Shown here piece after piece: positions 8,914-18,172 of a DNA stretch of 64,000 nucleotides. The position numbers and the translations under genes are program-made. The notes below the pieces were generated by a model. It made no database searches, was not told where the DNA came from, and saw only the letters and a list, made by a program, of their open reading frames with translations. How positions within the stretch are numbered: the first letter of the stretch is position 1; each line of letters begins with the position of its first letter. The stretch is from Pseudoduganella ginsengisoli (GTDB taxonomy: Bacteria > Pseudomonadota > Gammaproteobacteria > Burkholderiales > Burkholderiaceae_D): positions 372,001 through 436,000 of the forward strand of contig NZ_WNLA01000001.1 of assembly GCF_009720865.1 (NCBI RefSeq). The letters run 5' to 3'.

Positions 8914-9384
8914 TCAGCGTGCCGCCGCGAGGCGGCCACGCCGCAGGAACTGCCACGTGGCTCCCGCCAGGAACAGCACCAGCAATGTCGCATGCGCGTT
9001 TTTCACGGCTGGCGATTCCACCGTCAGGGGGCCAAAGGCCGGTACGCGGGTCAAGGTTTCCGTTACCGCCGGCACCCAGTGAAACAGGTACGTGGCGCTC
9101 CACGCCAGCATGGCGGCCGTGGTTTTGCCGAACCGCTGCGCCAGCGCGGCAAGCGCCATCGTCGCCAGCGTGATCAGCGCCAGCACGTGCGCCACACCGA
9201 AGCCGCCGTGATGGAAAATGGCCAGTGCGCTGACACTGGTCACCAGGGTCAATCCCGCATAAACCTTGCCCATGCTTGACGTGGTGCGGATCGCGCCATC
9301 GCGCAGCAGCGCGCGGGCGCCGGCAATCACGGCGCCAAGGCCGATCACAGTGTGAAAAGTGCCAAACAGGGTAATACCGGACAT
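8914..9384 (-). CDS. Small integral membrane protein of unknown function
   Basis: A 156-residue protein with about four transmembrane helices (LFGTFHTVIGLGAVIAGA, VYAGLTLVTSVSALAIF, VLALITLATMALAALA, and a last one near ATLLVLFLAGATWQFL). It has a paired HH in the second loop (FHHGGFG) and an HWVP segment. I do not recognise a specific family beyond a resemblance to small DUF2306-like membrane proteins. The ATG at 9384 is supported by a strong AAGGAG 6 nt upstream; longer upstream frame is non-coding. It diverges from the regulator at 9473 across an 88-nt gap that would hold both promoters. Confidence 0.7.
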   Translation of the reverse strand: MSGITLFGTFHTVIGLGAVIAGARALLRDGAIRTTSSMGKVYAGLTLVTSVSALAIFHHGGFGVAHVLALITLATMALAALAQRFGKTTAAMLAWSATYLFHWVPAVTETLTRVPAFGPLTVESPAVKNAHATLLVLFLAGATWQFLRRGRLAAAR

Positions 9385-9472
9385 GATGTTCTCCTTGGGG
9401 TCAATGTTTGCAACCGATGCGTTACTATAAGTTTGCGCCCCCTGCCCCGCCATCGGATGAATAACCGACCCC

Positions 9473-10954
9473 ATGACCGATACCGTCGATAACCTCACTG
9501 TCCCACTGTCCACCGCCCTCGCCCTGCTGGCCCGCATGGGGGATCTCAGCATGGGGCAGCCAATCGACCATTCCGAACAGGCGGCCGCCTGCGCCGCGTG
9601 GCTGGCGCGGGAAGCGGGCGCCGATGTTGCCGCCTGCGTGCAAGTTGCGCTGCTGCGGTGGGTGGGCTGCACGGCCAATGCAGACAATATTGCAGCCTTG
9701 CTGGACGATGACGTCGCGGGACGGCGCGCCATGCTGGCGCTGCGGCCGGACAAAATCGGTTTGCGCCTGCCGCTGCCGGAAGCGCGGCAGGCGGGCAAGC
9801 AGGCCAGCGACATCCACTGCGAAGTGGCGTCGCTGGTGGCCACCATGCTGGGGCTGTCGCCGGACGTGGCGCGCGCACTGGGCCACGTATTTGAACGGTG
9901 GGATGGCGGCGGCTATTCGCAACTGGGCGGCGGCGATGCGATTCCGCTGGCCACGCGGGTTGCCGTGCTGGCCAGCGACATGGAAATCCTGTCGCGCGAG
10001 TATGGTTCCGAGCTGGGTATCGCCATGCTGCGCACGCACGGGGACGGCACGCATGATCCGGCACTGCTGGCATTGCTGGAACAGGGCTGGAAGGCCGGCG
10101 CAGAGCCGAAGGAACCGATGCCGCGCCCGCCCGGCGCACGCGATCCCGGCGGCCCCGCTGCCGGCTTGACGCAGGCGGAGCTGTTGCCCGATGCGGCGCG
10201 CCACGTGCCGCTGGCGCTGGTGGCGGATTTGTGCGACTTGAAGCTGGCCTGGCTGGTGGGCCATTCGCGCGCAATGGCAGGCAGCGCTGCCGCTGCCGCA
10301 CAGGCGCTGGGTATCGCGCCCGCACCGGTGGCGCGCGCCGCTTTGCTGCAGGGACTGGGGCGGGTCGCGATTCCGCAGCGGGTATGGAATGCCGCCGGTA
10401 CGCTGAACTCCGCGCAATGGGAACAAGTGCGTTTGTACCCATACCGCACGGCGCGTGCGCTGGGTTCATTGCGTGACTTGGCCGAAGAAGCGGAACTGGC
10501 GTCGCATATCGGCGAACGGCTCGATGGTTCCGGCTATTACCGTGGCGCGGGCGGCGCCACCGCGCTGGCGGCGCGCATCCTGCCCGCCGCTTCATGCTGG
10601 CTGGCGCTGCGCGCAGCACGGCCCTGGCGGGGTGCGTTCGATGCCGATACGGCAGCCGCCCAATTGCAAGGCGACGTGCAGGTGGGGCGGCTGGATGGGC
10701 AAGTGGTGGCGGCCATGCTGGGGCAGCCGGCGCCGGTTGCTGCGGCGCGCGCCGGCAGCCTGCTCAGCCCACGGGAAACCGAAGTGCTGGCCGTGATTGC
10801 GCGCGGCATGAGCAACAAGGAAGCAGCGCGGCAGCTGGGCCTGAGCCCGTCCACGGTGCGCACGCATATGGAAAACCTGTTCCGCAAGCTGGAGTGCAAT
10901 AGCCGGGCGGCGGCGACGTTGAAGGCTGCGGCGCTGGGGCTGATCGGTTCCTAG
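9473..10954 (+). CDS. Degenerate HD-GYP-like signalling protein with C-terminal LuxR helix-turn-helix
   Basis: A 493-residue predicted transcription factor. Two HD-GYP-like halves are visible. The first (about residues 30-190) ends in VFERWDGGGYSQLGGG, and the second (about 245-400) contains ALLQGLGRVAIP and HIGERLDGSGYYRG. Both align with the HD-GYP core, but the key residues are lost: the HD dyad reads QG, the Lys is Arg, HHE reads HVFE or HIGE, and GYP reads GYS or GYY. Residues from about 428 form a LuxR/GerE DNA-binding domain (LSPRETEVLAVIARGMSNKEAARQL, then STVRTHMENLFRKL). I infer a non-catalytic ligand or c-di-GMP sensing module coupled to DNA binding. A diguanylate cyclase converges 3 nt downstream. 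Confidence 0.8.
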   Translation: MTDTVDNLTVPLSTALALLARMGDLSMGQPIDHSEQAAACAAWLAREAGADVAACVQVALLRWVGCTANADNIAALLDDDVAGRRAMLALRPDKIGLRLPLPEARQAGKQASDIHCEVASLVATMLGLSPDVARALGHVFERWDGGGYSQLGGGDAIPLATRVAVLASDMEILSREYGSELGIAMLRTHGDGTHDPALLALLEQGWKAGAEPKEPMPRPPGARDPGGPAAGLTQAELLPDAARHVPLALVADLCDLKLAWLVGHSRAMAGSAAAAAQALGIAPAPVARAALLQGLGRVAIPQRVWNAAGTLNSAQWEQVRLYPYRTARALGSLRDLAEEAELASHIGERLDGSGYYRGAGGATALAARILPAASCWLALRAARPWRGAFDADTAAAQLQGDVQVGRLDGQVVAAMLGQPAPVAAARAGSLLSPRETEVLAVIARGMSNKEAARQLGLSPSTVRTHMENLFRKLECNSRAAATLKAAALGLIGS

Positions 10955-10957
10955 CCG

Positions 10958-12559
10958 TCAGATGTGGTAATCCGTCTGGTGCCGTTCAGGATCATGCCCG
11001 CAATCGTTCTCGCTGCAGACCCGGTTGCGCCCCATTGACTTGGCGGCATACAGCGCCTTGTCCGCCATTTCCATCAGCATGGCCGGCGTGTCCCCGCCCC
11101 GCTGCGGCGTCATGGCGGCCACACCGGCGCTGATGGTCACCATGCCGTGGGGGCTGGCGGCGTGGGGAAACAGCATGTCGGCGACGGCGCGGCGCACCCG
11201 CTCCGCCACTGCCATGGCTCCTGGCAAATCCGTGTTCGGCAGCAGGATGCCGATCTCTTCACCGCCATAGCGGGCCGCCAGGTCGCCGGGACGCTTCGGC
11301 GTCACCATGCGGATGGTCTTGCTGACGGCGCGCAGGCAATCATCGCCCGCCGCGTGGCCATACATGTCGTTGTACTGCTTGAAACAATCGACGTCGATCA
11401 TAATGAAGGCCAGCGACGTCCCGCCGCGGATGGCGCGGTTGAATTCATTGCCAAGCGTGACATCGAACTGGCGCCGGTTGGCCAGGCCCGTCAAGCCGTC
11501 CTGCAGCGCCAGCTTTTCCAGCGTTTCATTCAAACTGGCCAGCGCATCGCGCGCCTGCATCAATTCCTTTTCCGCCTGCAGCCGCAATTCAATCTGGCGG
11601 ATCAGGCGGCGCCCGAACAGCGCCAGCAAACCCGCCAGTACCAGTACGCCGAACGAATGCAGCAAGGTGTCGCGCCACCACACTTCCAGCAATTCCTCGC
11701 GCGACAGCGCCGCCGATGCGAACAGCGGGTAGCGATCCAGCGCGCGATAGCTGTTCAGCCTTAGTTCGTCATCCTGCGATGACGGGAAATATCCTGTGCC
11801 CGCATCGCCGGAACGGACAAAGGCGTGATAGAGCGGCGTATTGACGAGCGATGCGCCAATACGCTTGCCGTCGTAGGGCACACGCAGCACCAATACCCCG
11901 CTATTGAGCGCCAGCCCCACCGCGCCGCGCTTGCCCACATCCAGGCTTTCATAAAATTCGCGGAAATACTCCATGTCGATGGTGGCCAGCGCCACGCCGG
12001 CAAAGCTGCCATCCTTGTGGTTCAGGCGGCGCGAAACCGGCAACACCCATTTGCCTGTCGAACGGCTGACGACAGGCACGCCCACGTGCGCGCCCCGGTC
12101 CGTGTTATTGAGGTGATAGACGAAGTATTCCCGGTCCGCGTTATTCAAGCCGAGGTTCATCGTAGGGCGCGAATTGACGACCCAGCGCCCCGTCGCGTCA
12201 TAGACGAACAAGCCCTGCAACTGCTCCACCTGGCGCACCTGTTCTTCCATCAGCGCGTGCATACGCGCCAGCGCTTGCGGCCCCGTGCCATCCACTTCAA
12301 TGCGCTCGACCACGTCGGCCAGTGAAATGTCGGCAGCCTTGATGGTGTCGTCCGCATGCTGCGCCATCGAGCGGGCCAGGTTGGCGGTCGCGCGTTCGGC
12401 GGACGCCAGCAATTCCGTACGCGCGTTCAGGCTGCGCCAGCCGTCAATGGCGACCAGCGACAGGCAGACGATAGCCACGAACACGGTGGCCCAGAACGTG
12501 ACGGGTAGCCGTTTCAGCATATTGGATTTTGGCGGGCGGATCTGGCTTTTATACCGCAT
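10958..12559 (-). CDS. Membrane-bound diguanylate cyclase with periplasmic Cache-type sensor
   Basis: A 533-residue inner-membrane protein. TM1 lies near residues 17-38, a PDC/dCache-like periplasmic domain near 40-300 (including GRWVVNSRPTMN and DREYFVYHL), TM2 near 315-335, then a short coiled coil and a GGDEF domain. The active site reads YGGEEIGILL, so the last Phe of GGEEF is Ile. An inhibitory I-site RPGD lies five residues before it, so product feedback is likely. It should make c-di-GMP from two GTP. The ATG at 12559 is 23 nt after waaF with a weak GGA element; the ATG at 12520 is an equally possible start. Longer frames merely overlap waaF. Confidence 0.9.
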   Translation of the reverse strand: MRYKSQIRPPKSNMLKRLPVTFWATVFVAIVCLSLVAIDGWRSLNARTELLASAERATANLARSMAQHADDTIKAADISLADVVERIEVDGTGPQALARMHALMEEQVRQVEQLQGLFVYDATGRWVVNSRPTMNLGLNNADREYFVYHLNNTDRGAHVGVPVVSRSTGKWVLPVSRRLNHKDGSFAGVALATIDMEYFREFYESLDVGKRGAVGLALNSGVLVLRVPYDGKRIGASLVNTPLYHAFVRSGDAGTGYFPSSQDDELRLNSYRALDRYPLFASAALSREELLEVWWRDTLLHSFGVLVLAGLLALFGRRLIRQIELRLQAEKELMQARDALASLNETLEKLALQDGLTGLANRRQFDVTLGNEFNRAIRGGTSLAFIMIDVDCFKQYNDMYGHAAGDDCLRAVSKTIRMVTPKRPGDLAARYGGEEIGILLPNTDLPGAMAVAERVRRAVADMLFPHAASPHGMVTISAGVAAMTPQRGGDTPAMLMEMADKALYAAKSMGRNRVCSENDCGHDPERHQTDYHI

Positions 12560-12582
12560 TTCCAGCCCGGCCGCAGTTAACT

Positions 12583-13626
12583 TTATGTCCGCGCCAGCAT
12601 GGGCTGCAACGTTTGCCACACTTGTTGCGGCGCGATCTTTTGCATGCAATCCTGGTGGCCCAGCGGGCATTCGCGCTGCTTGCACGGCGAGCACGCAAGC
12701 CGCAGTGAAATCGACGCCGCCATGTCGGAAAATGGCGGTGCGTGGCCCGGGTCGGTCGGGCCATAAATGGCAATCACTGGCCGGTTCAGCGCGGACGCGA
12801 TGTGCAGCAAGCCAGAATCGTTACTGACCACGGCGCCCGCATGGGCGATCAGCGCCACGGCTTCGCCCAGCGACGTGGCGCCCGCCAGGTTGAACAGCCC
12901 CGGTGGGGAACCTGCCGCCCGCACCACGTCTTCACAGGTGTCGCGGTCTTTCGGAGAGCCCAGCAGCGCCACTTGCGCGTCCGGCATCGCCGCCAGCACT
13001 TCGCGCGCCAGCTGGCCAAAGTGGCCGGGCGGCCAGCGCTTGGCCGTGCCGAATTCCGCGCCCGGTGCAAACGCCACCAGCGGCCGCCGTGGGTCGAGCC
13101 CGGCCTTCGCGCACGCGGCGGCAATTTGTTCGCCGCTGGCCACCAGCTTTGGACGGGGTACGGCCGCGCGCTGCGCCTGCGGCAGCGGCGCCACGGCCGG
13201 CAGCGCCAGCGCCGCGTAAAACAGCACCATCGGGCGCGGCGGCGCATCGTCATGGTGCATCACGTTGATCAAGCCATAGCGGCTCTCGCCCTTGTACCCG
13301 ACCCGGCGGGCTATCCCGGCCAGCCACGGTATCAGCGCAAATTTCAGCGTATTGGGCAGCACATAGGCATCGGCATAGCCGCGCCGGCGCAGTTCGCGCG
13401 CGTAGCGCCAGCGCTCTTTCAACTGCAGCGCGCCATGGCGGAACGGGGTCACCATGACTTCATCGACTTCCGCCATCTGGCGCCACACAGGCGCCACGGG
13501 CGGCGGCGCCAGCACGTCGATCGGGCGTTCCGGATGCGCTGCTTTCAGCAATTGCAGCAATGGCTGCGCCATGACGGCGTCGCCGATCCAGTTCGGCGAA
13601 ATCACCAGCGTACGCTGCACACTCAT
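12583..13626 (-). CDS. waaF: ADP-heptose:LPS heptosyltransferase II
   Basis: A 347-residue GT9-family enzyme, the expected length. It adds the second L,D-heptose to the inner core of lipid A-Kdo2 at the cytoplasmic face of the inner membrane. The N-terminal LVISPNWIGDAVMAQPLL, the middle FAPGAEFGTAKRWP and the C-terminal YGPTDPGHAPP and CPLGHQDC stretches are typical of RfaF. Its start overlaps the stop of waaL by 4 nt, so waaL, waaF and the diguanylate cyclase gene probably form one operon. Confidence 0.95.
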   Translation of the reverse strand: MSVQRTLVISPNWIGDAVMAQPLLQLLKAAHPERPIDVLAPPPVAPVWRQMAEVDEVMVTPFRHGALQLKERWRYARELRRRGYADAYVLPNTLKFALIPWLAGIARRVGYKGESRYGLINVMHHDDAPPRPMVLFYAALALPAVAPLPQAQRAAVPRPKLVASGEQIAAACAKAGLDPRRPLVAFAPGAEFGTAKRWPPGHFGQLAREVLAAMPDAQVALLGSPKDRDTCEDVVRAAGSPPGLFNLAGATSLGEAVALIAHAGAVVSNDSGLLHIASALNRPVIAIYGPTDPGHAPPFSDMAASISLRLACSPCKQRECPLGHQDCMQKIAPQQVWQTLQPMLART

Positions 13627-14891
13627 GCCGCCACCTCCGCTTCATCCCGGGCATTCAGGCACAGGCCCATCAACAGGAACAGCGTTTGCGCATAGAACAT
13701 GCACGACATCACTGACCAGAAAATCACTTCCGTCAGACCGAAGCTGAAATAGCCGATGACCAGCAACAGTCCGGCCAGCGCCGGCGCAACCACGGACGGA
13801 CTGGCCGATTCATGGGTGCGCAAGATGCGCAGGAAAAACAGCAAGGGCGCAATCATCGTTGCCAGCCACACCAGCAAGCCGGGAATGCCGCCGAATACCA
13901 GCTGCTGCAAGATATCGTTATGAAAATGTTCAGCATTGAGCACGAATGGCTGCAAGTGGCCCGCGTCGACCAGTTGCTTCATTTCTGCTTCCACCTGGCG
14001 CGTACCGGCAATGCGGAAAGGGTGCTGTTCAATCAGCATCACTGCCCCTTTCCACAATTCCAGGCGCACCCCCACGTTGGTAAACGCCTGGCCGCCATCA
14101 AAATACGTCTTGACGTCGCTGATGCCCTGGTTGAAGCGCTCGCGCGCGCCCGTTTGATCAACGAAGTAAGTCCCCACCAACAAACTAAATACCAGCAATG
14201 CCGATGCACGGGCCACACGGGTCCGCAAAAAATGGCCATACCGCAGGAACAGCAGCGCGGCAAACAGCACGGCGATCCAGCCGCCCCGCGTGCCTGTCGC
14301 CACCGAGCCGACCAGGCCGGCAACGGCGCCCAGCGCAGGCCATAGCACGTTGCGGCCTTTGAAATCCAGCACCCCGGCCAGACTCATCATGCCCATGCAA
14401 AGTTCGAGATCACCGAACGTGATAGAATTGATAAGGCCGCCCGGGCGTTCGATGCCCAGGCCCCAGCGCTGATAGCAAATGAACACGGCGCCCGAGACCG
14501 TGCCAACGATCAGCCCGTACCACAGCGCCTTCCGGCTGGGACGTACCGCGAGGACAGCCATGAGCACGGTAACGCACGACAGCATGCGAAACGGCTTTTC
14601 CAGCGACCGCAAGTGCATCTCGGGATGTAACCACATACCCAGTAAAGCAAAGCCCAGGCTCAGCAGCAGTGCTGTTAAAACCCAGCGAATCTCAGTAAGA
14701 TGGCGGACCAGCGATGCTTTCCGCCAGCAAAATATGCCAACAAGCAAGAAACCAAAACTGGTCAGGCCGACACCAAACCTGGTGATCAAGACCAGGCTTG
14801 GTAGCAAGAAAACAAGACTGAGGGTGAGGTAGGAGACGGGAGTATTAACGTTGCCTTTAAGAATGTGTTTTTCTGTAAGAGTATTATTCAT
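13623..14891 (-). CDS. waaL: O-antigen ligase-family membrane protein
   Basis: A 422-residue polytopic protein with about 11-12 transmembrane helices and a long periplasmic loop (about residues 245-335). That loop contains RLELWKGAVMLIEQHPF, the Wzy_C type signature, and HFHNDILQQLVFGGIPGL, whose His is the catalytic residue known in WaaL. It would join undecaprenyl-PP-linked O-antigen to the lipid A core in the periplasm. Overlap with waaF supports the LPS role. An O-antigen polymerase or protein glycosylating ligase (PglL) shares this fold, so the exact acceptor is not certain. Confidence 0.82.
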   Translation of the reverse strand: MNNTLTEKHILKGNVNTPVSYLTLSLVFLLPSLVLITRFGVGLTSFGFLLVGIFCWRKASLVRHLTEIRWVLTALLLSLGFALLGMWLHPEMHLRSLEKPFRMLSCVTVLMAVLAVRPSRKALWYGLIVGTVSGAVFICYQRWGLGIERPGGLINSITFGDLELCMGMMSLAGVLDFKGRNVLWPALGAVAGLVGSVATGTRGGWIAVLFAALLFLRYGHFLRTRVARASALLVFSLLVGTYFVDQTGARERFNQGISDVKTYFDGGQAFTNVGVRLELWKGAVMLIEQHPFRIAGTRQVEAEMKQLVDAGHLQPFVLNAEHFHNDILQQLVFGGIPGLLVWLATMIAPLLFFLRILRTHESASPSVVAPALAGLLLVIGYFSFGLTEVIFWSVMSCMFYAQTLFLLMGLCLNARDEAEVAA

Positions 14892-14942
14892 TAATGTTTT
14901 GTGAGCCTATGCTTGCAGGATCAATCCGGCAGTAGCGAAGTC

Positions 14943-15818
14943 ATGCAACAAGCATCAAAAATCTCGATCATCATCACTACTTACAACCGGCCGGATGCGT
15001 TGGCGGCCGTGCTCGATGCTTGCTTTTGCCAGGACGATAGCAATTTCGAAATCATTATCGCTGATGACGGCTCCACGAACAACACGCGCCAGGTCATCGA
15101 AAACATGATGCAGCGCGCGCCCGTGCCTTTGACCCACGTGTGGCAGGCCGATGAGGGATTCCGCGCTGCGCGCGCCCGCAACCTGGGCATCATGGCGTCC
15201 AGCGGCGACTATGTCGTGTTCCTCGATGGCGATTGCATCCCCCGCCCGGACTTTGTCAGCCGCCACCGCCGGCTGGCCAGCGCCGGCCACCTGGTGACGG
15301 GCAGCCGCGTGCTGCTGTCGCCCGGTTACACGCTGCGCATCCTGGGCGAACGTATTGACCTGGGCAAGTTAACGTTCAGCGATAAATTGAAATTGCGCCT
15401 GACTGGCGACTTGAATAAATTCCTGCAAACCGTGCTGACCTTGCCCGACGTGGGCCGCAACAGCCGCCGCTTCACGTGGCGCCGCATCAAGAGCTGCAAC
15501 CTGGGCGTGTGGCGTAACGATTTGCTGCGGGTCAATGGTTTCGACGAAAGTTTCCATGGCTGGGGCCATGAAGATTCCGACCTGGTGGTGCGCCTGTTCA
15601 ATGCGGGCGTGATGCGCAAGGAAGGCGCGTTTGCAACCGAGGTGTATCACCTGTGGCACAAGGAAAATGAACGCAGCATGGAAAACAAGAACCGCACCAC
15701 CGTGCTGCAGCGGGCCGCGGACAAGACCACGCAAGCGCTGGCCGGCCTGGACCAGCACGCAGCGGATGCCTCCCCGGCGGCGCCTGCCGCCCAGGATATC
15801 CGCTACGCACGCACTTAA
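14943..15818 (+). CDS. Family 2 glycosyltransferase
   Basis: A 291-residue GT-A fold enzyme. SIIITTYNRPDALAAVLDA, ADDGSTNNT and the metal-binding VFLDGDCIPRPDF (DxD-like) define the donor domain. The C-terminal GFDESFHGWGHEDSDLVVRLFNAG is the galactosyltransferase-like acceptor segment (Glyco_transf_7C type). The ATG at 14943 is preferred over a GTG at 14901, as conserved sequence begins at residue 6. It is divergent from waaL and likely modifies the LPS core. The stop codon directly abuts that of the convergent response-regulator gene. Confidence 0.88.
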   Translation: MQQASKISIIITTYNRPDALAAVLDACFCQDDSNFEIIIADDGSTNNTRQVIENMMQRAPVPLTHVWQADEGFRAARARNLGIMASSGDYVVFLDGDCIPRPDFVSRHRRLASAGHLVTGSRVLLSPGYTLRILGERIDLGKLTFSDKLKLRLTGDLNKFLQTVLTLPDVGRNSRRFTWRRIKSCNLGVWRNDLLRVNGFDESFHGWGHEDSDLVVRLFNAGVMRKEGAFATEVYHLWHKENERSMENKNRTTVLQRAADKTTQALAGLDQHAADASPAAPAAQDIRYART

Positions 15819-16418
15819 TTATTCACCCAGCATCGAAATACGCACCAGGTCGGCCACGTTGCCGACCCCCAGTTTGCTCATCAGGCGCGCCTTGTGCACT
15901 TCCACCGTGCGCACACTGATGCCCAGTTCCGGGGCGATTTCGCGGTTGTGGCGGCCCAGCACGACCAGACGCATGACTTCGCGCTCGCGCGGCGTCAATT
16001 CCTTCAGCAAGTTGCGGCCATCTTCGCGCTGCTGCAATTCCTGGCGCTGGCGCCGCTCGCAGGAAAACGCTTCTTCGATGGCAGCGACCAGCTTGGCGTC
16101 ATCAAATGGCTTTTCCAGGAAATCAATGGCGTTGGCCTTGAAAGCGGCGCGCGCGCTGGACACATCGCCGTGCCCCGTGACGATCACGACAGGAATCCGG
16201 TTGCCGATTTCCGCCAGCTTGTGCTGCACTTCCAGGCCATCCATGCCACCCATGCGGATATCGATCAGCAGGCAGCCGGCCCAATCGGGCTGCCAGGCTT
16301 GCAACAGGGCTTCGCCGCTGGAAAACACCGCCGTGCGGTAACCGCGCACGCCCAGCAGCAAGCCCAGCGCATCGCGCACCGACGGATCGTCGTCCACAAT
16401 AAAAACAGTCAATGCCAT
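15819..16418 (-). CDS. FixJ/NarL-type response regulator
   Basis: A 199-residue two-domain regulator. The receiver domain (1-120) holds the acidic pocket FIVDDDPSVRDAL, the phosphoacceptor Asp in LLIDIRMGGMDG, the Thr of VVIVTGHGDV and the Lys of FLEKPFDD. The LuxR helix-turn-helix (LTPREREVMRLVVLGRHNREIAPEL) binds DNA when phosphorylated. The ATG at 16418 lies 11 nt after a GGGAGG. A TTG two codons earlier has better spacing and could be the real start. It lies 59 nt downstream of the sensor kinase on the same strand, so the two form a two-component system. Confidence 0.92.
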   Translation of the reverse strand: MALTVFIVDDDPSVRDALGLLLGVRGYRTAVFSSGEALLQAWQPDWAGCLLIDIRMGGMDGLEVQHKLAEIGNRIPVVIVTGHGDVSSARAAFKANAIDFLEKPFDDAKLVAAIEEAFSCERRQRQELQQREDGRNLLKELTPREREVMRLVVLGRHNREIAPELGISVRTVEVHKARLMSKLGVGNVADLVRISMLGE

Positions 16419-16477
16419 TGCCAAAATATCCTCCCGTTTCCCCAGCCACTCGCCAGTTACTCCGGCACGGTGACTTG

Positions 16478-18040
16478 CTATTCCGCCTCAAGGGCTGGCA
16501 GTATAAATCGGAAAATGCCGTAATCGGCAACTTCCGCCCACAATTCTCCGCCATGCGCTTCGACAATGGCACGGCTGAGTACCAGTCCCAAGCCCAGCCC
16601 GCTGGCCTTCGATGACACAAAAGGCTCGAACAGCCGCGACGCCAGCGCGGCCGACACGCCGGTGCCGCTGTCTTCCACTGTGACGCGCAGCTTGCCATCC
16701 GGCATGGTTTGCGCCAACACGGTAATGCGGCGCTGGCCAGGCGGCTGCGCCGCCACGGAGTCCAGCGCATTGGCCACCAGGTTGCGCAACACCAGTTCCA
16801 GCTGGATGCGGTCGGCCAGCACCACCTTGTCCGGCGCCCGCTCGATGGTCAGTTCCACGCCCTGCTCGCGGCATTGCGCCAGGAATTGCGATGGCACGCA
16901 CGCCAGCAGCGTTGCTGCCTGCACGGGTTCCAGCCGCAACGCGCCCGTGCGGAAAAAATCCCGCAAGCGGCGCACCACCTCGGTGGCGCGGTTCGACTCA
17001 ACCAGCATGCGCTGGATCGCCCCTTTCAGCAATTCCCCGGTTTCGCCCCGCTCCAGCAAGTGTTCACACGCTTTGCCATACGCCGTCAGCGCCGTGATCG
17101 GCTGGTTCAATTCATGCGCCAGCGCCGCCGCCATTTCACCGGCAGCGGCCAGGCGCAGCGTATGCTTCAATTCATCGGCCACTTGCTTGCGCTCATCGAC
17201 GGCAATGCCAATGAAAAAGCCGACCAGCGCCAGCATGGCGTCGAGCATTTGCAATTCCGACACTTCAATGTCGACCGCATTGTTCCACTTCACGAGCGTG
17301 ACGATGGCCAGCTGGACGGAAAACACAATGGCCGCCGCACCATACACACCCTGGCGCGCAGCCGCCCAGATCACGGGCAGGAACACAAAGTAAAAATGCT
17401 TGAATTCTGAACTGGCGATATAGCCAAACACGGCCCACAGCACGATACACGCCAGTGCCAGGTAACCCAGGCTTTCCCAGCGCCACACGGCTTCGCGCAA
17501 GCGTTCACGGTTATTTTCGCTGGCCAGCATCCACAGCAGCGGCATCGACACCACCACGCCCACCGCATCGCCAATGGCAAAGCGCCACACCGCCAGCGCC
17601 CACTGCCCGGCCGGGATTTGTCCCGACATCGACAGCACGCAGATGTAGGCGACACTGTTGAGCAAAATACCGGCCGCTACCACGGCCAGCCACAGCGTCA
17701 GGCGGCTGCGGCTGTCGATCATTACGCGCGTACTGAAATTGCGCCGCAAGCCTTCGCCCAGCAAGCCATAGCCCATGGTCAGCGCCACCGCGCCCAGCAC
17801 GGTGAACAGCGGTCCCGCCGACATGCCCCGCACGAGGATTTCCCCCAGCACCAGCGCAATAAACCACGGAATCGCAGCGCGCCGCCCGAAATGCAGCCAG
17901 TAGACCAGCCCCAGCGCTGTATCGGGATTCCATGGCGTGATGTTCAAGCCATACAGGGGGTCAATATACGTTGCCCAGTCCAGCAACAAATACAGCGCGG
18001 GAAACCAGTACAGGTGCGTGCGCGACAGGGTTGGAATCAT
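16478..18040 (-). CDS. Sensor histidine kinase with MASE1-like membrane domain
   Basis: A 520-residue kinase. About eight transmembrane helices fill residues 1-280 (LYWFPALYLLLDW, WFIALVLGEILV, LWLAVVAAGILLNSVAYI and others), resembling MASE1. A HisKA domain follows with the phosphorylated His in AALAHELNQPITAL, then a HATPase with N-box LRNLVANALD, G1 VEDSGTGV and G2 ASGLGLGLVLSRAIVEAHGG. The pattern is the FixL/DctB group of kinases that partner FixJ-type regulators, matching the gene just downstream. The ATG at 18040 is chosen over a GTG at 18082. The input signal is unknown, although MASE1 domains commonly sense membrane-associated cues. Confidence 0.9.
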   Translation of the reverse strand: MIPTLSRTHLYWFPALYLLLDWATYIDPLYGLNITPWNPDTALGLVYWLHFGRRAAIPWFIALVLGEILVRGMSAGPLFTVLGAVALTMGYGLLGEGLRRNFSTRVMIDSRSRLTLWLAVVAAGILLNSVAYICVLSMSGQIPAGQWALAVWRFAIGDAVGVVVSMPLLWMLASENNRERLREAVWRWESLGYLALACIVLWAVFGYIASSEFKHFYFVFLPVIWAAARQGVYGAAAIVFSVQLAIVTLVKWNNAVDIEVSELQMLDAMLALVGFFIGIAVDERKQVADELKHTLRLAAAGEMAAALAHELNQPITALTAYGKACEHLLERGETGELLKGAIQRMLVESNRATEVVRRLRDFFRTGALRLEPVQAATLLACVPSQFLAQCREQGVELTIERAPDKVVLADRIQLELVLRNLVANALDSVAAQPPGQRRITVLAQTMPDGKLRVTVEDSGTGVSAALASRLFEPFVSSKASGLGLGLVLSRAIVEAHGGELWAEVADYGIFRFILPALEAE

Positions 18041-18066
18041 AGGTGTTTCACGTAAGCCGTTCCGCG

Positions 18067-18086
18067 AATTGTGCCGATACACAATT
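18067..18086. promoter_or_regulatory. 7-bp inverted repeat, candidate operator
   Basis: AATTGTG-N6-CACAATT is a perfect dyad between the divergent kinase (start 18040) and VirK-type gene (start 18173). It could be the site of the adjacent FixJ-type regulator or another dimeric factor. It is not a CRP site: the TGTG and CACA arms are 6 nt apart rather than 8. Confidence 0.45.
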
Positions 18087-18172
18087 TCTATCCATAATAT
18101 TGCTGATTGTAACGCATTGTTTCCTAGCCAAATCCCCGCCAGGCCCAGTCAACTTCACCGGAAACTTCCATC

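Noticed and set aside
10958..12694. Extended N-terminus of the diguanylate cyclase up to 12694
   Set aside because: The extra segment overlaps the well-conserved 3' end of waaF and carries no membrane or sensor features.
18067..18086. Dyad read as a CRP site
   Set aside because: The TGTG and CACA arms are 6 nt apart rather than the 8 nt of TGTGA-N6-TCACA, so the arms are out of register with CRP.
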